This document shows positions 22,601 to 30,901 of a DNA stretch of 34,351 nucleotides, one piece after another; positions within the stretch are counted from its first letter, which is position 1, and each line of letters starts with the position of its first letter. Below the pieces are notes generated by a model. That model worked only from the letters and a program-made list of their open reading frames with translations. It was not told the DNA's origin and did not search any database. The stretch spans positions 1-34,351 of the IMG/VR virus record IMGVR_UViG_3300035698_015014; one strand, 5' to 3'. The translations under genes and the position numbers were made by a program. The DNA comes from a virus.

Positions 22601-25459
22601 GTTAGTTACACCATCAATCTCATAATATAAAGAGGTATCAAAGGTATCCCCTACCGCTGCATTTTCAACAAATTCCTGATAACGAGCATATTCAACCAAT
22701 ACCTGCATTGAATGCTCTTTCTGCCTGCCTTTATCAATAGCAGCTTTTAATAAATCCTCATCTAAATCTATGGTTCCATTTATTGCACCACGTAAATTAG
22801 CAGTCACATTGATCATACCAGTGCTACTTAACAATTTAGCTAATTGCACAATAGAGGTAGTGTTACCCTGCTTATCCACATCCAACCCTAAGCCTTGAGC
22901 AACAGCTAGCAATACCATTTTATGGGTCTGCTCGTTGACAGCACCTTTCGTCAAAGTGGTTTGTGTATTAACAAACGAACGAATTAGTTTATCGGCTTGA
23001 GGATTAATATCCGAGTCCATGAACTGACGATAGTTTTGAGCGAAGTTGGTTCCAATAAAGAAATCCTGCTCCTCTACTTGCTTACCATTATTTTCCACTC
23101 GGGTACGCAGATTTTGCAAATGGTCATACGCTCTCACTAGTTGCAGATTTTTACCTTTAGCTGATTTAGCAAAATTGGGATTACGTACACCGGTCAGATC
23201 TGTGAAACCGAATAAGGATAGAAAGCTATCACGGTCCATCTGATCCATAAGTGAATACATGGAGGCACTGGCAGCGTAGGCAGTTTTATTTCCCTTAGCA
23301 GCGGCTTCTTTAGCTCGCTTACTAATACGTTGCTTTGACCCGATAAAGGTCTGAGCTATACGTGTGATCGGTTCAAAGGACAAGGTACCTGTTGTCCGGT
23401 TAGAACCAGTCAATAGTTGGGAAATCCGATTGGATGTTTCACCTAACTTAGCTTTCTGCTTATAGTCTTCTTCCAATTCTGGAGACATGTTTTTAGGCAA
23501 GCCAGCAAAATAGCGTTTACCAGGTGAAAAGGAATCATCATCTTTTGTGGTTATCTTGTTTGCCCGTAAAACAGCGATGGTTTCATTGGTTACTTCGTTT
23601 CGCACAAGCTTTTTCTGATCGAACATATAATCCAATAGCTCATTACCTATCGCATCACTGACTGCTTTGGGAATATTCTGTGATCCCTTATTGGATTTTA
23701 AACCCATAGTGGAAATAACATCGGCACCTAGAGGACCACGTAAAGTGCTAACCGGAACACCCATTTCACCTAATGCATCTCGGGCACCAGCAGGTAAAGA
23801 TTGCTTACTGTCGATACCTAAAAAGCGTTTAATCGCTTCATCACTGATACCTGCTAATCTACCGAATTCATAATGAATCATATTGGTAGCAACTAGGCCC
23901 ATGGCATCAATGAATTCAGGTAAGAGATCCCCATTCTCATCTGCAAAATTCAGGATAGGAACAGTGTTACGCATCTGCTCTGGGGTCTTAGTAAATTTTG
24001 TTTTTACTTTAGCTGATAAGTATTTTTCTACTGATGCCCGAACCTCTGGGTATACCGTAGTTAATATTTCTTGATCAGCTTCAGTGAGTGTTCCTTTCAC
24101 ACCAGCATCATCGACTAACTTTTGTTGTTGTTCGATATCTTGAGTTGTACTCAAGCGATGTAATAGATTGGCAACTTTTGTTGTGGGGCTATTTTTCTTA
24201 CCAAAAAATTTAGCTACTTGATTTGTTAAGTAACCCAATAGAGTGACATCTTTATACCGTTCCTCACTCAGTTTGGAGGACTCTCGGTATTGTTCCAATG
24301 TTTGAACAGGTGAATTTAAACGGGTAAGTATGTCACCCCCTTCTCGGGCACCTAATGTGTACAGTGGCTGACCATCAGTAGCTTCGATAGTGCCATTATT
24401 GTGTTTAATATTTTCAGGATTAACATTAACGATATAGCCATCGTTTTCTAGCTTCTGCCAGATCCGTTGGTTCGCTGTAGATACCACTTTACCGGAAGCC
24501 AAAGTAAAACCTTTAGCCTGGGTAAAATTAATCAGCTCATTAAATAAAACTTTATCTAATCCCTGACCCTGATTCTTTTCTGACAGTGGAGCAATGCGTA
24601 CAACGTACTGACCATTGCCTAAATGCTTAGCAATAATTTGGTCTTCATCAACAGCCCCATTCTTTAAGGGGATAGTAATCGTGTCATTACTGTCGGTAGT
24701 TGTGATTTCTCCTAACCGGGCATCCTGAGAATCATAAGTAACCCTATCCCCAATTTCTTGGGTAGGTGAATATTGTTCGGAATGCAGCACCCCTTGGGGT
24801 GCTGCAGTACCCTCACCCATTGCATACCCCATAGCCTCTAAAGCTTGTAAATTAGCCCGTAGCTCCATGGCTAATTTATCGGCAGTCAGGTAGTCCGTTT
24901 TACTTTGATCAAAATAGACCGCTGGATCACCATTATTAATATGAGCTTGCTCATGTCGAACCAGGAATTCTTGTACCCGTTCAGGGGTATTTATGAACTC
25001 TTTAAGCGAGGCTGTGGTAATACCTTGCTCTGCCATCTGAGCCAACACTACTTTCTTCTGTTGGCTCGTAAAGCCCTCTACCCCACCTTTGAAATAGAGG
25101 AAGAATTCGTCAACAGTGATATTCGGATTAACAATAATTTTACCTTTACGGGTAACGGCTAATACGGTGCCAAGACTGGCATCCTCTGTGTAGATTGAGC
25201 CATAACGATCAACCACTTTGGTTGGATCATTCGGGACTTGTAAGTCAGCAGGGACCTCACCACCAGCTTCAGAAATTTCTTCAGCAATAGTGCCACCTTC
25301 TGATATCCACCGGTTAAGCAAACTCTCTACTGCAGCAATATTCGCTTCTTTTTCAGTCATACCTTCAGCTTGTTTCAGATCACTAACCGTAGTTAGGTAA
25401 ACTCGATCTGCTGCTTTAAGGCCACTGCCTGCTTTCTTCATGCAACCTAGTAAACTCAA
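16685..25459 (-). CDS. Giant virion RNA polymerase (N4 gp50-like)
   Basis: This 2,924-residue protein has T7-like single-subunit polymerase motifs: NYR with R811 plus INPQ in the TxxGR region, motif A IDGVTNG (D949), motif B R1065-NAS-K1069...Y1077-G, and motif C NIHDA (D1343). From memory, N4 mini-vRNAP has these at R424, D559, R666/K670/Y678 and D951. The intervals (138, 116, 278 here; 135, 107, 285 in N4) agree well. That places the polymerase core near residues 390-1490. The C-terminal 1,430 residues match N4's long tail; the N-terminal part is about 600 residues shorter. It also has HEQAH (169-173), a GNAT-like QGQGLDKVLF (near 297) and HEMVH (1633-1637). In N4 it is packaged, enters the host with the DNA and transcribes early genes from hairpin promoters. 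TTG start chosen for GGAG eight bases upstream; ATG at 25441 is possible. Confidence 0.92.
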   Translation of the reverse strand: MSLLGCMKKAGSGLKAADRVYLTTVSDLKQAEGMTEKEANIAAVESLLNRWISEGGTIAEEISEAGGEVPADLQVPNDPTKVVDRYGSIYTEDASLGTVLAVTRKGKIIVNPNITVDEFFLYFKGGVEGFTSQQKKVVLAQMAEQGITTASLKEFINTPERVQEFLVRHEQAHINNGDPAVYFDQSKTDYLTADKLAMELRANLQALEAMGYAMGEGTAAPQGVLHSEQYSPTQEIGDRVTYDSQDARLGEITTTDSNDTITIPLKNGAVDEDQIIAKHLGNGQYVVRIAPLSEKNQGQGLDKVLFNELINFTQAKGFTLASGKVVSTANQRIWQKLENDGYIVNVNPENIKHNNGTIEATDGQPLYTLGAREGGDILTRLNSPVQTLEQYRESSKLSEERYKDVTLLGYLTNQVAKFFGKKNSPTTKVANLLHRLSTTQDIEQQQKLVDDAGVKGTLTEADQEILTTVYPEVRASVEKYLSAKVKTKFTKTPEQMRNTVPILNFADENGDLLPEFIDAMGLVATNMIHYEFGRLAGISDEAIKRFLGIDSKQSLPAGARDALGEMGVPVSTLRGPLGADVISTMGLKSNKGSQNIPKAVSDAIGNELLDYMFDQKKLVRNEVTNETIAVLRANKITTKDDDSFSPGKRYFAGLPKNMSPELEEDYKQKAKLGETSNRISQLLTGSNRTTGTLSFEPITRIAQTFIGSKQRISKRAKEAAAKGNKTAYAASASMYSLMDQMDRDSFLSLFGFTDLTGVRNPNFAKSAKGKNLQLVRAYDHLQNLRTRVENNGKQVEEQDFFIGTNFAQNYRQFMDSDINPQADKLIRSFVNTQTTLTKGAVNEQTHKMVLLAVAQGLGLDVDKQGNTTSIVQLAKLLSSTGMINVTANLRGAINGTIDLDEDLLKAAIDKGRQKEHSMQVLVEYARYQEFVENAAVGDTFDTSLYYEIDGVTNGPFNTLLQVSTQLDEKLLRKLERGGLFLNQDVAYNEMREGNTDLDTYNAISADADAIYERIFAAGIARSEDPSIRPGQRAWAANFWNRVTPALNYFLTEQVEITDAGIELTRNASKGRTTQTGYGASQYSTDVAAVREMEAGMYASADFLLQEAVAANGEGSTKAQQTAVLSKMQTFLEQYNILVGQADTKSVPAKNSELVAEIAKFTVSDAGIESILQTYQKSYGKALGAATTNYLANVLENRQASIVSSNIISGAYNFLFIQKRNELRNQLIADGELQKNSDLSEEQFDSIKQELILASPTYQMMFSEEGDYSTYWNPSEFHSVEYKNGATDLFRPNTIGETKIDSHDIGFDSIGVSLAAALTISIDAAMQLLHKEMQGNALDTNIHDAIMAKLDNISGSNDTINAAGYIAVRDYNMMEAINNTHKRALANNPIFDGSTYSPRDAGIMIVKGMIGDVSLMTNANKKAQDGGLKTKESIDNYTLHTLAQSNPSIKSIFREIFGPDFQKDEEQGHDRTKLAYEDIIDFITPLSANLEGIAKDATEVKNITLAGDAAYNNLAGIDGGQSTIRDGVVQGHAAKQKNKEFGNSIEYGESVRQPYVIAMRKAVAKSLDTETEVGLLKSLILKKNDAFFEGITFKEVDEIDGKGDTVNGAYDAKTKTVRYRKGLDRATRDNVIYHEMVHAIMDDAVIFYVQNKDKTSAELKATEGFNAVQFDAIKGMEELLKNVSKDPKHKEHPHLVNIVRFYNRSIRNPDRAQRPVDLRTALQEFAAEGLTQDGVLAYLQTVDGTPFGKSPYFGKLIRKLFSYITQVLGVNVKASAFTDLAGVVYSIKPLMDKSAPDITAPLYSQTFDRSINATQVFNNLMGTLSPELRGAFNQIHRSVVSKLENIPNEIKNITNVEDQLLVDAIDPEVNASFSDLVEGGFNLDPKEAMVFKLYSEATHTALQGNYYNAKGLRELYDHARTSLKPGDFVSATDAEAQRKWDAIFLSANKRPEQFLGNFLAMAKVNPEFATMISNLPNKGIRIKSGSFIEEVENFITGVLDSLSKAMGSDHSHMAPTRKLNLFAKRIHHVVNKRSNAAQQLQFGMDTMFDTSDHLIKSGVTKLTSAIRGNAFIGEHSKIKAFALASNLMPDGVTDKGEVLSKLTDHLIGAGGANRMGFLAEGANEFKGGNKDSKRIQDAKRKKVEAVDSSSQHRRDFLPGEIRSHFGAEFTPAQSASVTNVVSRTDLGSLVDMGTSNADVIRLINGEISTESVIASTEQAIRDLPVSNEMKIWYANQAEHMGKTMITGDIYLENQMPNATVVAEMRSHPLEGNMGAYSSETISAGKQLIEGLASLYALKTMPEADITAVRELIAQDGGVEGIKYAMDKQRNLKNKEKEAVNGNGAYTQTKGFTYDLLDPNKSFKIIKASERKKYKNRGYSIGKRVQRDPSDINTEPLFEAYSSEGGSVGFLQGVLTLIDGNIGGVNPFTGKAINAVGPTYTHQDMGRIHMQKKSGMQKLSEARVSVNTPVSSLVPSFSPNGRVASYRYTVNQAVKNNEMGRVNNIEQVLSHWDARLVEERTGNVHNQKLVQALNDEYRRASTEEKKRFIAISPKSSDPMIRETYALLPNSVKAAQKEATGSSILYVNKMSYNNALGFRKASVLDLWEDQGAIARGTVTILTKVLGEDAAKIARKGERGLQELIQQAKDFVIVKSVVVPVVNIISNVAALTLRGVPIASIVESSSVAIKAARDYKKVNRELIELQDRHEINPTDLLAAQIAELETILAKNPITELVEAGLMPTVVEDLGEHDSLFSMQNDLMAKIDNVTTVLPKSLQDVGKEAIFSKSSKAYGVLNEAIELGDFVAKFALYQHYTTRAKNPLSKDVAMAKVAVEFIDYGALPSKTMQYLNDIGMTHFFKYFIRIQSVLVDMAVENPTRVLAMLLTNGFGIGVPTPFDGNLLQTDLLYKTGIIDMLMGFFTLPILAPL

Positions 25460-25505
25460 TGTAATGTCTCCATGGTCTTAACAATACTGGAGCTAGTAGC
25501 TTTAT

Positions 25506-28500
25506 TCATTTAGATACACACCCCAATAATTTTTCGAGCATATTACCCCGAGTACGGTGTCTCCGTAAAACAGTTGCTGCGTTTAATTTAATAGTCTCTT
25601 CAACTGTGTTGCCATCCTTATCTTTAAACTCACTTACATCTTCTCTGATGAATAAATCCTTTAAGGGAGTAGTTTTAGCTATAGGCTCAGGTTGCAACTC
25701 CTCCCTGATGGGAGAAGCCGCAGCATCTTCTCTTGCCTGAAGTTCAGCGTATGCATCCCCAGCTTCAGCAGAAATATCATCTTCATTGGTAGCTGGATTT
25801 TCTGACTCAACAACAGGAGCGGCAGCAGTCGTTTCAACCGGTGTATTAATGGATTGATCAATTGGATCAGCTAATGCTTGGTAAGTACCGGCAAGGTTAT
25901 CCAACTGCTGTAAGGCTGCTGTGGCTACTTCACCATCTTTGGTAATACCTTCAGCAAACTTATTATCTGGACCTGGATTTACCCCTTGTGGCCTCGATTT
26001 ATCTTCTACCGTATTACCCTCACCATCTATTTTCATAGAGTAATAAAAGTCACCATTAGGCTTCTTTAAAGGTACTCGTCTTCCGGTCCTATTTGCTTCT
26101 GCTCTGGCTATCCGAAATGCTTGTACTTTAGCCAACCGTTCATCAGCAAATCGTTTTATATCAGCGGTGGCTGTAGCAATACCGGCAACATCATTGATCT
26201 GCATTTTGGCAGCTAGATTACCGAACTTGTCCTTAAAACCTTGGAAGGACATTTTGGTTCCATCACCGGTACCCTTGTACACCTGCTGAGTGACTTCTAA
26301 GGCCGTTTTGTGATTAGCTACCTTGCGTATCTGATCCCGAGCAACGGCTGTACCAGCCCCTGTAGCGTTAGCCAGATCAGCTATCCCCGTAGTCTGCTTT
26401 GCATTGAAGGAAGAATCATCTCCCATATCCTGAGAATAGAGTGCTTGGGTCATCAATAAGTCAATATTATCGATGTCCTGCTTATCCTGATTGGCAATGC
26501 CTTCAGCTAATTTAGCACCGGCATCCAATACTTTTTCAGGATCACCATTAGCCCGGGTTAATAATTCATTCAGGGTAGTAATGGATGTCTCATCAGGAAC
26601 CAATATTTGACCCATCTGAGCCAGATAACCTGAATCTCGGGTCAATATCTCTTTAGCTGCTTTGGCGTTGGTATCACCCTTAGCGATAGCTTCATCCAAC
26701 ATTGCGATAGTGTTAATAACTTCATACGCATTTTTGGCTATCTCATGCTTAGGTGCACCAGCAGCGAAGGAAGCTTTCAGTGCTTTGATCTTCTGAACTT
26801 GATGAGCAATCATACCCTTAGCTACGGGTGTTAATTCCTCTTTCTCTTCTGTTTCAGTCGCTGATTCCATTGCATCAGTATCAACCTGAGTAACAGAAGT
26901 TTGCGTATTCAGTGTGGTACCTGCTTCTAATTCAACTGGTCCCAAAACTTTATCAGTAATAGCTTTAGCACCCTTGGCCAATGTTCTACCGGTTGCCTTG
27001 GGTAATTCAGATATGCCGACTACACCACTACCTGCAGCGATACCAATAACTAAGCCAGTACCTGCACTCGATGCTGCATCTTCAAAAATATCCTTATCAG
27101 CATTGGCCGTATCTCTTTCTGAAATATTCCCTACGATGGTACCTGTACCACCTTGGCCCAATTCCTCAGCACCTTCACGAATACCCGCTATTGCCACATC
27201 ACCTGAAGTACGGACAAGTCCAGCTTTACCAGGGGTAGCTAATTTAGTTTCTGCAAATGCACCACCGGTTAACTTGGTAATAGCGAGAGCCAATACACTT
27301 TGAGTGGCTCCAGCTTTAGCTGATTCATCTAAGGCTAATTGTTCCCGAGCATCTTCTGGTGACATGTAATCAAGATATGCACGGAAGTCAGATGATGTTT
27401 TTTCTAGATCCTCAAATGAGGCAGCATTTACTGTATTAAAAGTTTGGGTACCTGTAGAAGCACCTTCAAGTACAGCGGTTGACTTAACAGCTGAATTAAC
27501 GGTAGCCAAGTTAATATCTTTTTTGGCTTTTTTGGTTGCTGCAACAGTAGCTGCATCACCCATATCTATTTTATGTTGTGCCCGGAAAGTAGCCAATTGG
27601 TCTGTATCTATTTTATCTCTTTGTCCATCCGAATTTAGATCATCCCTTTCAGCATCTCGCGTAGGACGTTTATCTGTATCCTTACCTTTATACACATCCG
27701 CTGTTAAATCAGAAGTTTGCTCAGCATCTTTACGAGCTTTAGTAATATCAACATCTGCTTTTTTGGTAGCTGCTTTTCTTGCTGTACTTGCAACGCTACT
27801 GGCAGTTAATAATGAACCAAGACTTTCGGCTGTACCGACAGCAATCTCTTCAAAATCAGCAGAGGTGACCGCATTACTTAATTGATCAAATTGATTTGCA
27901 ATTCTATCCAAGCGACCAGCATCTTTGGGTAATGCAGCATCCGCAGCTTTGTTATATTCCTTTCTATCCCCTGCTCGATCCTCAGACCGTTCTTTGTAAC
28001 CGATGGTTTGTAGATTTTTCTTCAGGTCATCAATCCGCTTAACAGCTTTGTTTGGCTGAATAATTAAAGCTTCTCGAATACCCTCTTTCACATAGTCTAA
28101 TGCAGAAGGGGTTTTATGGACTGGGGAATCAAACCACGGGTCATCAGTAATACTCTCCTTTAAGTTAGGGGTACCACCCAGCATTTCATCACCGGTTTCC
28201 CAGAGAGTTTCACCAACATCCACTGCTGTTTTAATAGGATTCAACGCAGCTGTAGCAGCAAAGGATACTACTTGAGGAACAATCTTAGAAGATTCCAGAA
28301 ATCCACCAATAGCCATGTTCCGGCTATCTTCTAAAAATGAAGATGTATCGTAACGTGAAGTATCGACATATTTACCTGAGTGGTAATCAACAAACTCCCT
28401 ACCGGCAGCAACACCGTACTTGCCGATATAATCTTGCATACCTAGAGTATCAAGATCTACGACTTGCTGTTGTTGCTGTGGAGTAGCCCCTTTAACTTCA

Positions 28501-28940
28501 GCTACTTTTCTGCTTTTAGCACTAGTAACCTTTTGCTGCTTGTCTTTTAATTTGGCAAGCTTCTGATCCAACTTAGTTGGTGGCTTCAGAATTGGGGAGT
28601 CGAATACAGGTAATGGATTACCTGTACTATCTACGGTAGGGTTGGTTTGATTCGAAGAAAGAAAATCTGGGATATTCGGCTGGCGTTCAGCATTTAATGC
28701 TGCTTGAACTTGAGAAGAGTTTCTCTGCATAAAACCGAATTCGCCTACCCGATCTTTCCCCTCAACAATGGTTGTAGGTACTTCAACAGGAAGGGGATGA
28801 CCTTTACTTGCTTTAATTAAGTCTGCACGAGAACCCCCTCCACTCATCGCATCAATTTGCAAATTCTCAATAGCCGATATTCCGAGGCTATCTTTCATAT
28901 TCGCAAATTTAGCCAAATCGTACTGTTTAGTTGTTGCCAT
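25506..28940 (-). CDS. Large internal virion protein (N4 gp51-like)
   Basis: The 1,144-residue protein lies directly upstream of the vRNAP gene in the late operon, 46 bases apart. It is Ala-, Lys- and Asp-rich and mostly helical with several charged stretches (KLAKLKDKQQKVTSAKSRKV). Around residues 585-645 it has REGAEELGQGGTG followed by a glycine-rich hydrophobic run AGTGLVIGIAAGSGVVGI. E-G-x-E-E-x-x-Q followed by a glycine-zipper is typical of large phage internal proteins, which may insert in the host membrane during DNA and polymerase entry. Start ATG follows AGGGTATAAGT. By position and size it fits N4 gp51; enzymatic motifs are not seen. Confidence 0.75.
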   Translation of the reverse strand: MATTKQYDLAKFANMKDSLGISAIENLQIDAMSGGGSRADLIKASKGHPLPVEVPTTIVEGKDRVGEFGFMQRNSSQVQAALNAERQPNIPDFLSSNQTNPTVDSTGNPLPVFDSPILKPPTKLDQKLAKLKDKQQKVTSAKSRKVAEVKGATPQQQQQVVDLDTLGMQDYIGKYGVAAGREFVDYHSGKYVDTSRYDTSSFLEDSRNMAIGGFLESSKIVPQVVSFAATAALNPIKTAVDVGETLWETGDEMLGGTPNLKESITDDPWFDSPVHKTPSALDYVKEGIREALIIQPNKAVKRIDDLKKNLQTIGYKERSEDRAGDRKEYNKAADAALPKDAGRLDRIANQFDQLSNAVTSADFEEIAVGTAESLGSLLTASSVASTARKAATKKADVDITKARKDAEQTSDLTADVYKGKDTDKRPTRDAERDDLNSDGQRDKIDTDQLATFRAQHKIDMGDAATVAATKKAKKDINLATVNSAVKSTAVLEGASTGTQTFNTVNAASFEDLEKTSSDFRAYLDYMSPEDAREQLALDESAKAGATQSVLALAITKLTGGAFAETKLATPGKAGLVRTSGDVAIAGIREGAEELGQGGTGTIVGNISERDTANADKDIFEDAASSAGTGLVIGIAAGSGVVGISELPKATGRTLAKGAKAITDKVLGPVELEAGTTLNTQTSVTQVDTDAMESATETEEKEELTPVAKGMIAHQVQKIKALKASFAAGAPKHEIAKNAYEVINTIAMLDEAIAKGDTNAKAAKEILTRDSGYLAQMGQILVPDETSITTLNELLTRANGDPEKVLDAGAKLAEGIANQDKQDIDNIDLLMTQALYSQDMGDDSSFNAKQTTGIADLANATGAGTAVARDQIRKVANHKTALEVTQQVYKGTGDGTKMSFQGFKDKFGNLAAKMQINDVAGIATATADIKRFADERLAKVQAFRIARAEANRTGRRVPLKKPNGDFYYSMKIDGEGNTVEDKSRPQGVNPGPDNKFAEGITKDGEVATAALQQLDNLAGTYQALADPIDQSINTPVETTAAAPVVESENPATNEDDISAEAGDAYAELQAREDAAASPIREELQPEPIAKTTPLKDLFIREDVSEFKDKDGNTVEETIKLNAATVLRRHRTRGNMLEKLLGCVSK

Positions 28941-28965
28941 ACTTATACCCTAAATTTGGTCACAC

Positions 28966-30354
28966 CTATCGTGCTTGGGTCTGTAGAGTATTCAAAAATG
29001 CACGATTACTTTCAGGTTTATTTTGCTGCTGTATCTCATGGGCGAGTGCTGCGATTTCTTTTACGCTAAGGGGATTTTGTCCAGTAGTATTCCCACTATT
29101 GAGTTTTACCGCATTACCTTTTCTATCTGTTAAACCCGCTAAATTATTTCTAGCAGCATCTTTACGTAATTTAGACAGTAAAGCACTCTGCGTATTCTCA
29201 GCTGCAAATATTACATTTTTATGATTTAACTGACGGCGTTTATAATCAGCCATCCGTGGGTTATCAAGTACACCATCACGGTATTTTTTAATAACTGCGT
29301 CAAGATTATTTATTTGTAATTCGAATTTATTATCGTTTGCGGGATTGATATCACGATTACTGGTGTATGCATCACCTAAAATTTTATTCATCACACCTGT
29401 AGAGACACCACCTGAAACACCAGATAACTTAGCATTAATATAATCGATGCCCTCTTCCACCCGCATTCCACTCTCACCAAAATGCGCTTTAGAAGCTATT
29501 AGCTCTTCCATAGGGAGAGAATTATCATCCTGTAAGTCAGCCATTAATGGATCAATATTTGATGCAGTAGCCACCGCTTGTAATTCGGCACTGTGAGAAT
29601 CTTTTAAACTCTGCATAGAAAATTGGTTCATTTTTTCTTGTTGGGTAATAACGGTCTGATCGATATCACTCGGTTTGAGTGCAGCTATACCTTTATTCAT
29701 AATACCCAGTTTTATTTGGTCTTTTTGAGTAGTAGATAGCGTTTTATCATTCGCTAATACCTCATCTACTTTATTACCAAAATCTAGGATATTCCCATCC
29801 CAGTCAGAACCTTTAATTAAGTTATCTAATTCTGCATTGATACCAACAGTAGCTACCCTTTCATTTTCTAAACGGATGTTGGTATCTTTTTCAGCAGTCT
29901 GATTGAATATATTTAAATCAGTTAGCTTATCCTGATCTTCTTGAACACCTGCTCTGCGATTAGCTGTATTAACGCCAGTATCAATTCTTTGTTGGGTAAG
30001 TGTTTTTTGTAACGCAGCAGCGTCTTCACCGGCAATACCTTTACGGCGGCTATCAAATTCTCTATTCAACTGATCTTCATAGACAGCATCACCAAATTGC
30101 TTTTGATCAACACCCCGTAACTCTTCTTCAGTTGTGGCTTTGTTTAACTGGCCAACCAAATCATTTGTGTTGTTCTTAAACTGATTCGATTTATTAGCAA
30201 TCCGTTGATCACCAATACTTTTGAATGCACTGAAGATGTCACCAATACCATTACGCTGAGTTTCTTGAGGTCTGCCTAATGAAGTGGCTAAATCTACCGG
30301 ATCAACTCTACGACGATTGAGGGAATTACATAACGTATCCATTTCACGACTCAT
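28966..30354 (-). CDS. Helical virion-region protein (462 aa)
   Basis: ATG start preceded by AAGGAATAGAGT. The protein is soluble, Asn/Gln/Asp-rich and predicted almost entirely helical (LVGQLNKATTEEELRGVDQK; LKDSHSAELQAVATASNID), without motifs. It lies between the 175-residue and the 1,144-residue genes, 25 bases from the latter. I see no counterpart of this size between gp51 and gp52 in the N4 scheme I remember, so it may be a lineage-specific virion component or a split-off part of the internal protein. Structural role is inferred from context only. Confidence 0.65.
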   Translation of the reverse strand: MSREMDTLCNSLNRRRVDPVDLATSLGRPQETQRNGIGDIFSAFKSIGDQRIANKSNQFKNNTNDLVGQLNKATTEEELRGVDQKQFGDAVYEDQLNREFDSRRKGIAGEDAAALQKTLTQQRIDTGVNTANRRAGVQEDQDKLTDLNIFNQTAEKDTNIRLENERVATVGINAELDNLIKGSDWDGNILDFGNKVDEVLANDKTLSTTQKDQIKLGIMNKGIAALKPSDIDQTVITQQEKMNQFSMQSLKDSHSAELQAVATASNIDPLMADLQDDNSLPMEELIASKAHFGESGMRVEEGIDYINAKLSGVSGGVSTGVMNKILGDAYTSNRDINPANDNKFELQINNLDAVIKKYRDGVLDNPRMADYKRRQLNHKNVIFAAENTQSALLSKLRKDAARNNLAGLTDRKGNAVKLNSGNTTGQNPLSVKEIAALAHEIQQQNKPESNRAFLNTLQTQAR

Positions 30355-30364
30355 ACTCTATTCC

Positions 30365-30892
30365 TTATATAGCTGGGTTGTAGTTGCCCAGAATGCCATC
30401 TTGTGAATCACGGGACTGATTAGTAAAATTCCGTTCTTCTTGTAAAAATTTAGATTCCATAGCCCACTGCTCGTTGGCTCGGTCATTTGCTTGACCCATT
30501 AGATCCAACTGCTCTTGGCCTTGCATGAAGCCCATGACCCCTTGAATACCCTGACCTAATGGAGCCAGAAAACCTTGATTGATATTGCCTTTATCATCTT
30601 GGCTACCGAACATGGACTTGAAGAAATCATTATCCATAAAGCTGAATAGGCCGGTATCTTTGGTAGGCCCACTACTGGAATTATCCAAGAAGCTGGAGGC
30701 ACTGTTCATTGTGGCATTGCCCTGGCTAATAGAATTTATGAGATCGAGGGTACCATTACTACCACCACCAAAATCTTTGGTATCCCCAAACCCTGTCATA
30801 TCAAACCCGGGTTTCATGGCAGAATTCATAAAGCCCATATCTGAGCCACTATTCCCACTGAAATCAAGGTCATCTAAACCCGTTATTGACAT
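30365..30892 (-). CDS. Gly/Met/Asn-rich small virion protein (N4 gp52-like by size)
   Basis: The ATG follows AGGAG at good spacing. The 175 residues are rich in Gly, Met, Phe, Ser and Asp (SGSDMGFMNSAMKPGFDMTG) with a helical C-terminal third (GVMGFMQGQEQLDLMGQAND). This low-complexity N-terminus and helical tail suggest a flexible internal or assembly protein. About 18 kDa fits the small 16.5-kDa virion protein of N4 (gp52), and the next gene upstream is the large 722-residue one, as for N4 gp53. Identity is tentative. Confidence 0.65.
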   Translation of the reverse strand: MSITGLDDLDFSGNSGSDMGFMNSAMKPGFDMTGFGDTKDFGGGSNGTLDLINSISQGNATMNSASSFLDNSSSGPTKDTGLFSFMDNDFFKSMFGSQDDKGNINQGFLAPLGQGIQGVMGFMQGQEQLDLMGQANDRANEQWAMESKFLQEERNFTNQSRDSQDGILGNYNPAI

Positions 30893-30901
30893 GCTTTTCT
30901 C

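Noticed and set aside
25433-25459. LLGC at the start of the vRNAP as a lipoprotein lipobox
   Set aside because: There is no positively charged n-region or hydrophobic segment before the cysteine; it is simply the N-terminus.
26914-27885. Two long plus-strand open frames (129 and 120 codons)
   Set aside because: Both lie opposite the 1,144-residue late protein, are Ala/Ser/Val-biased as expected of antisense shadows, and have no ribosome sites.
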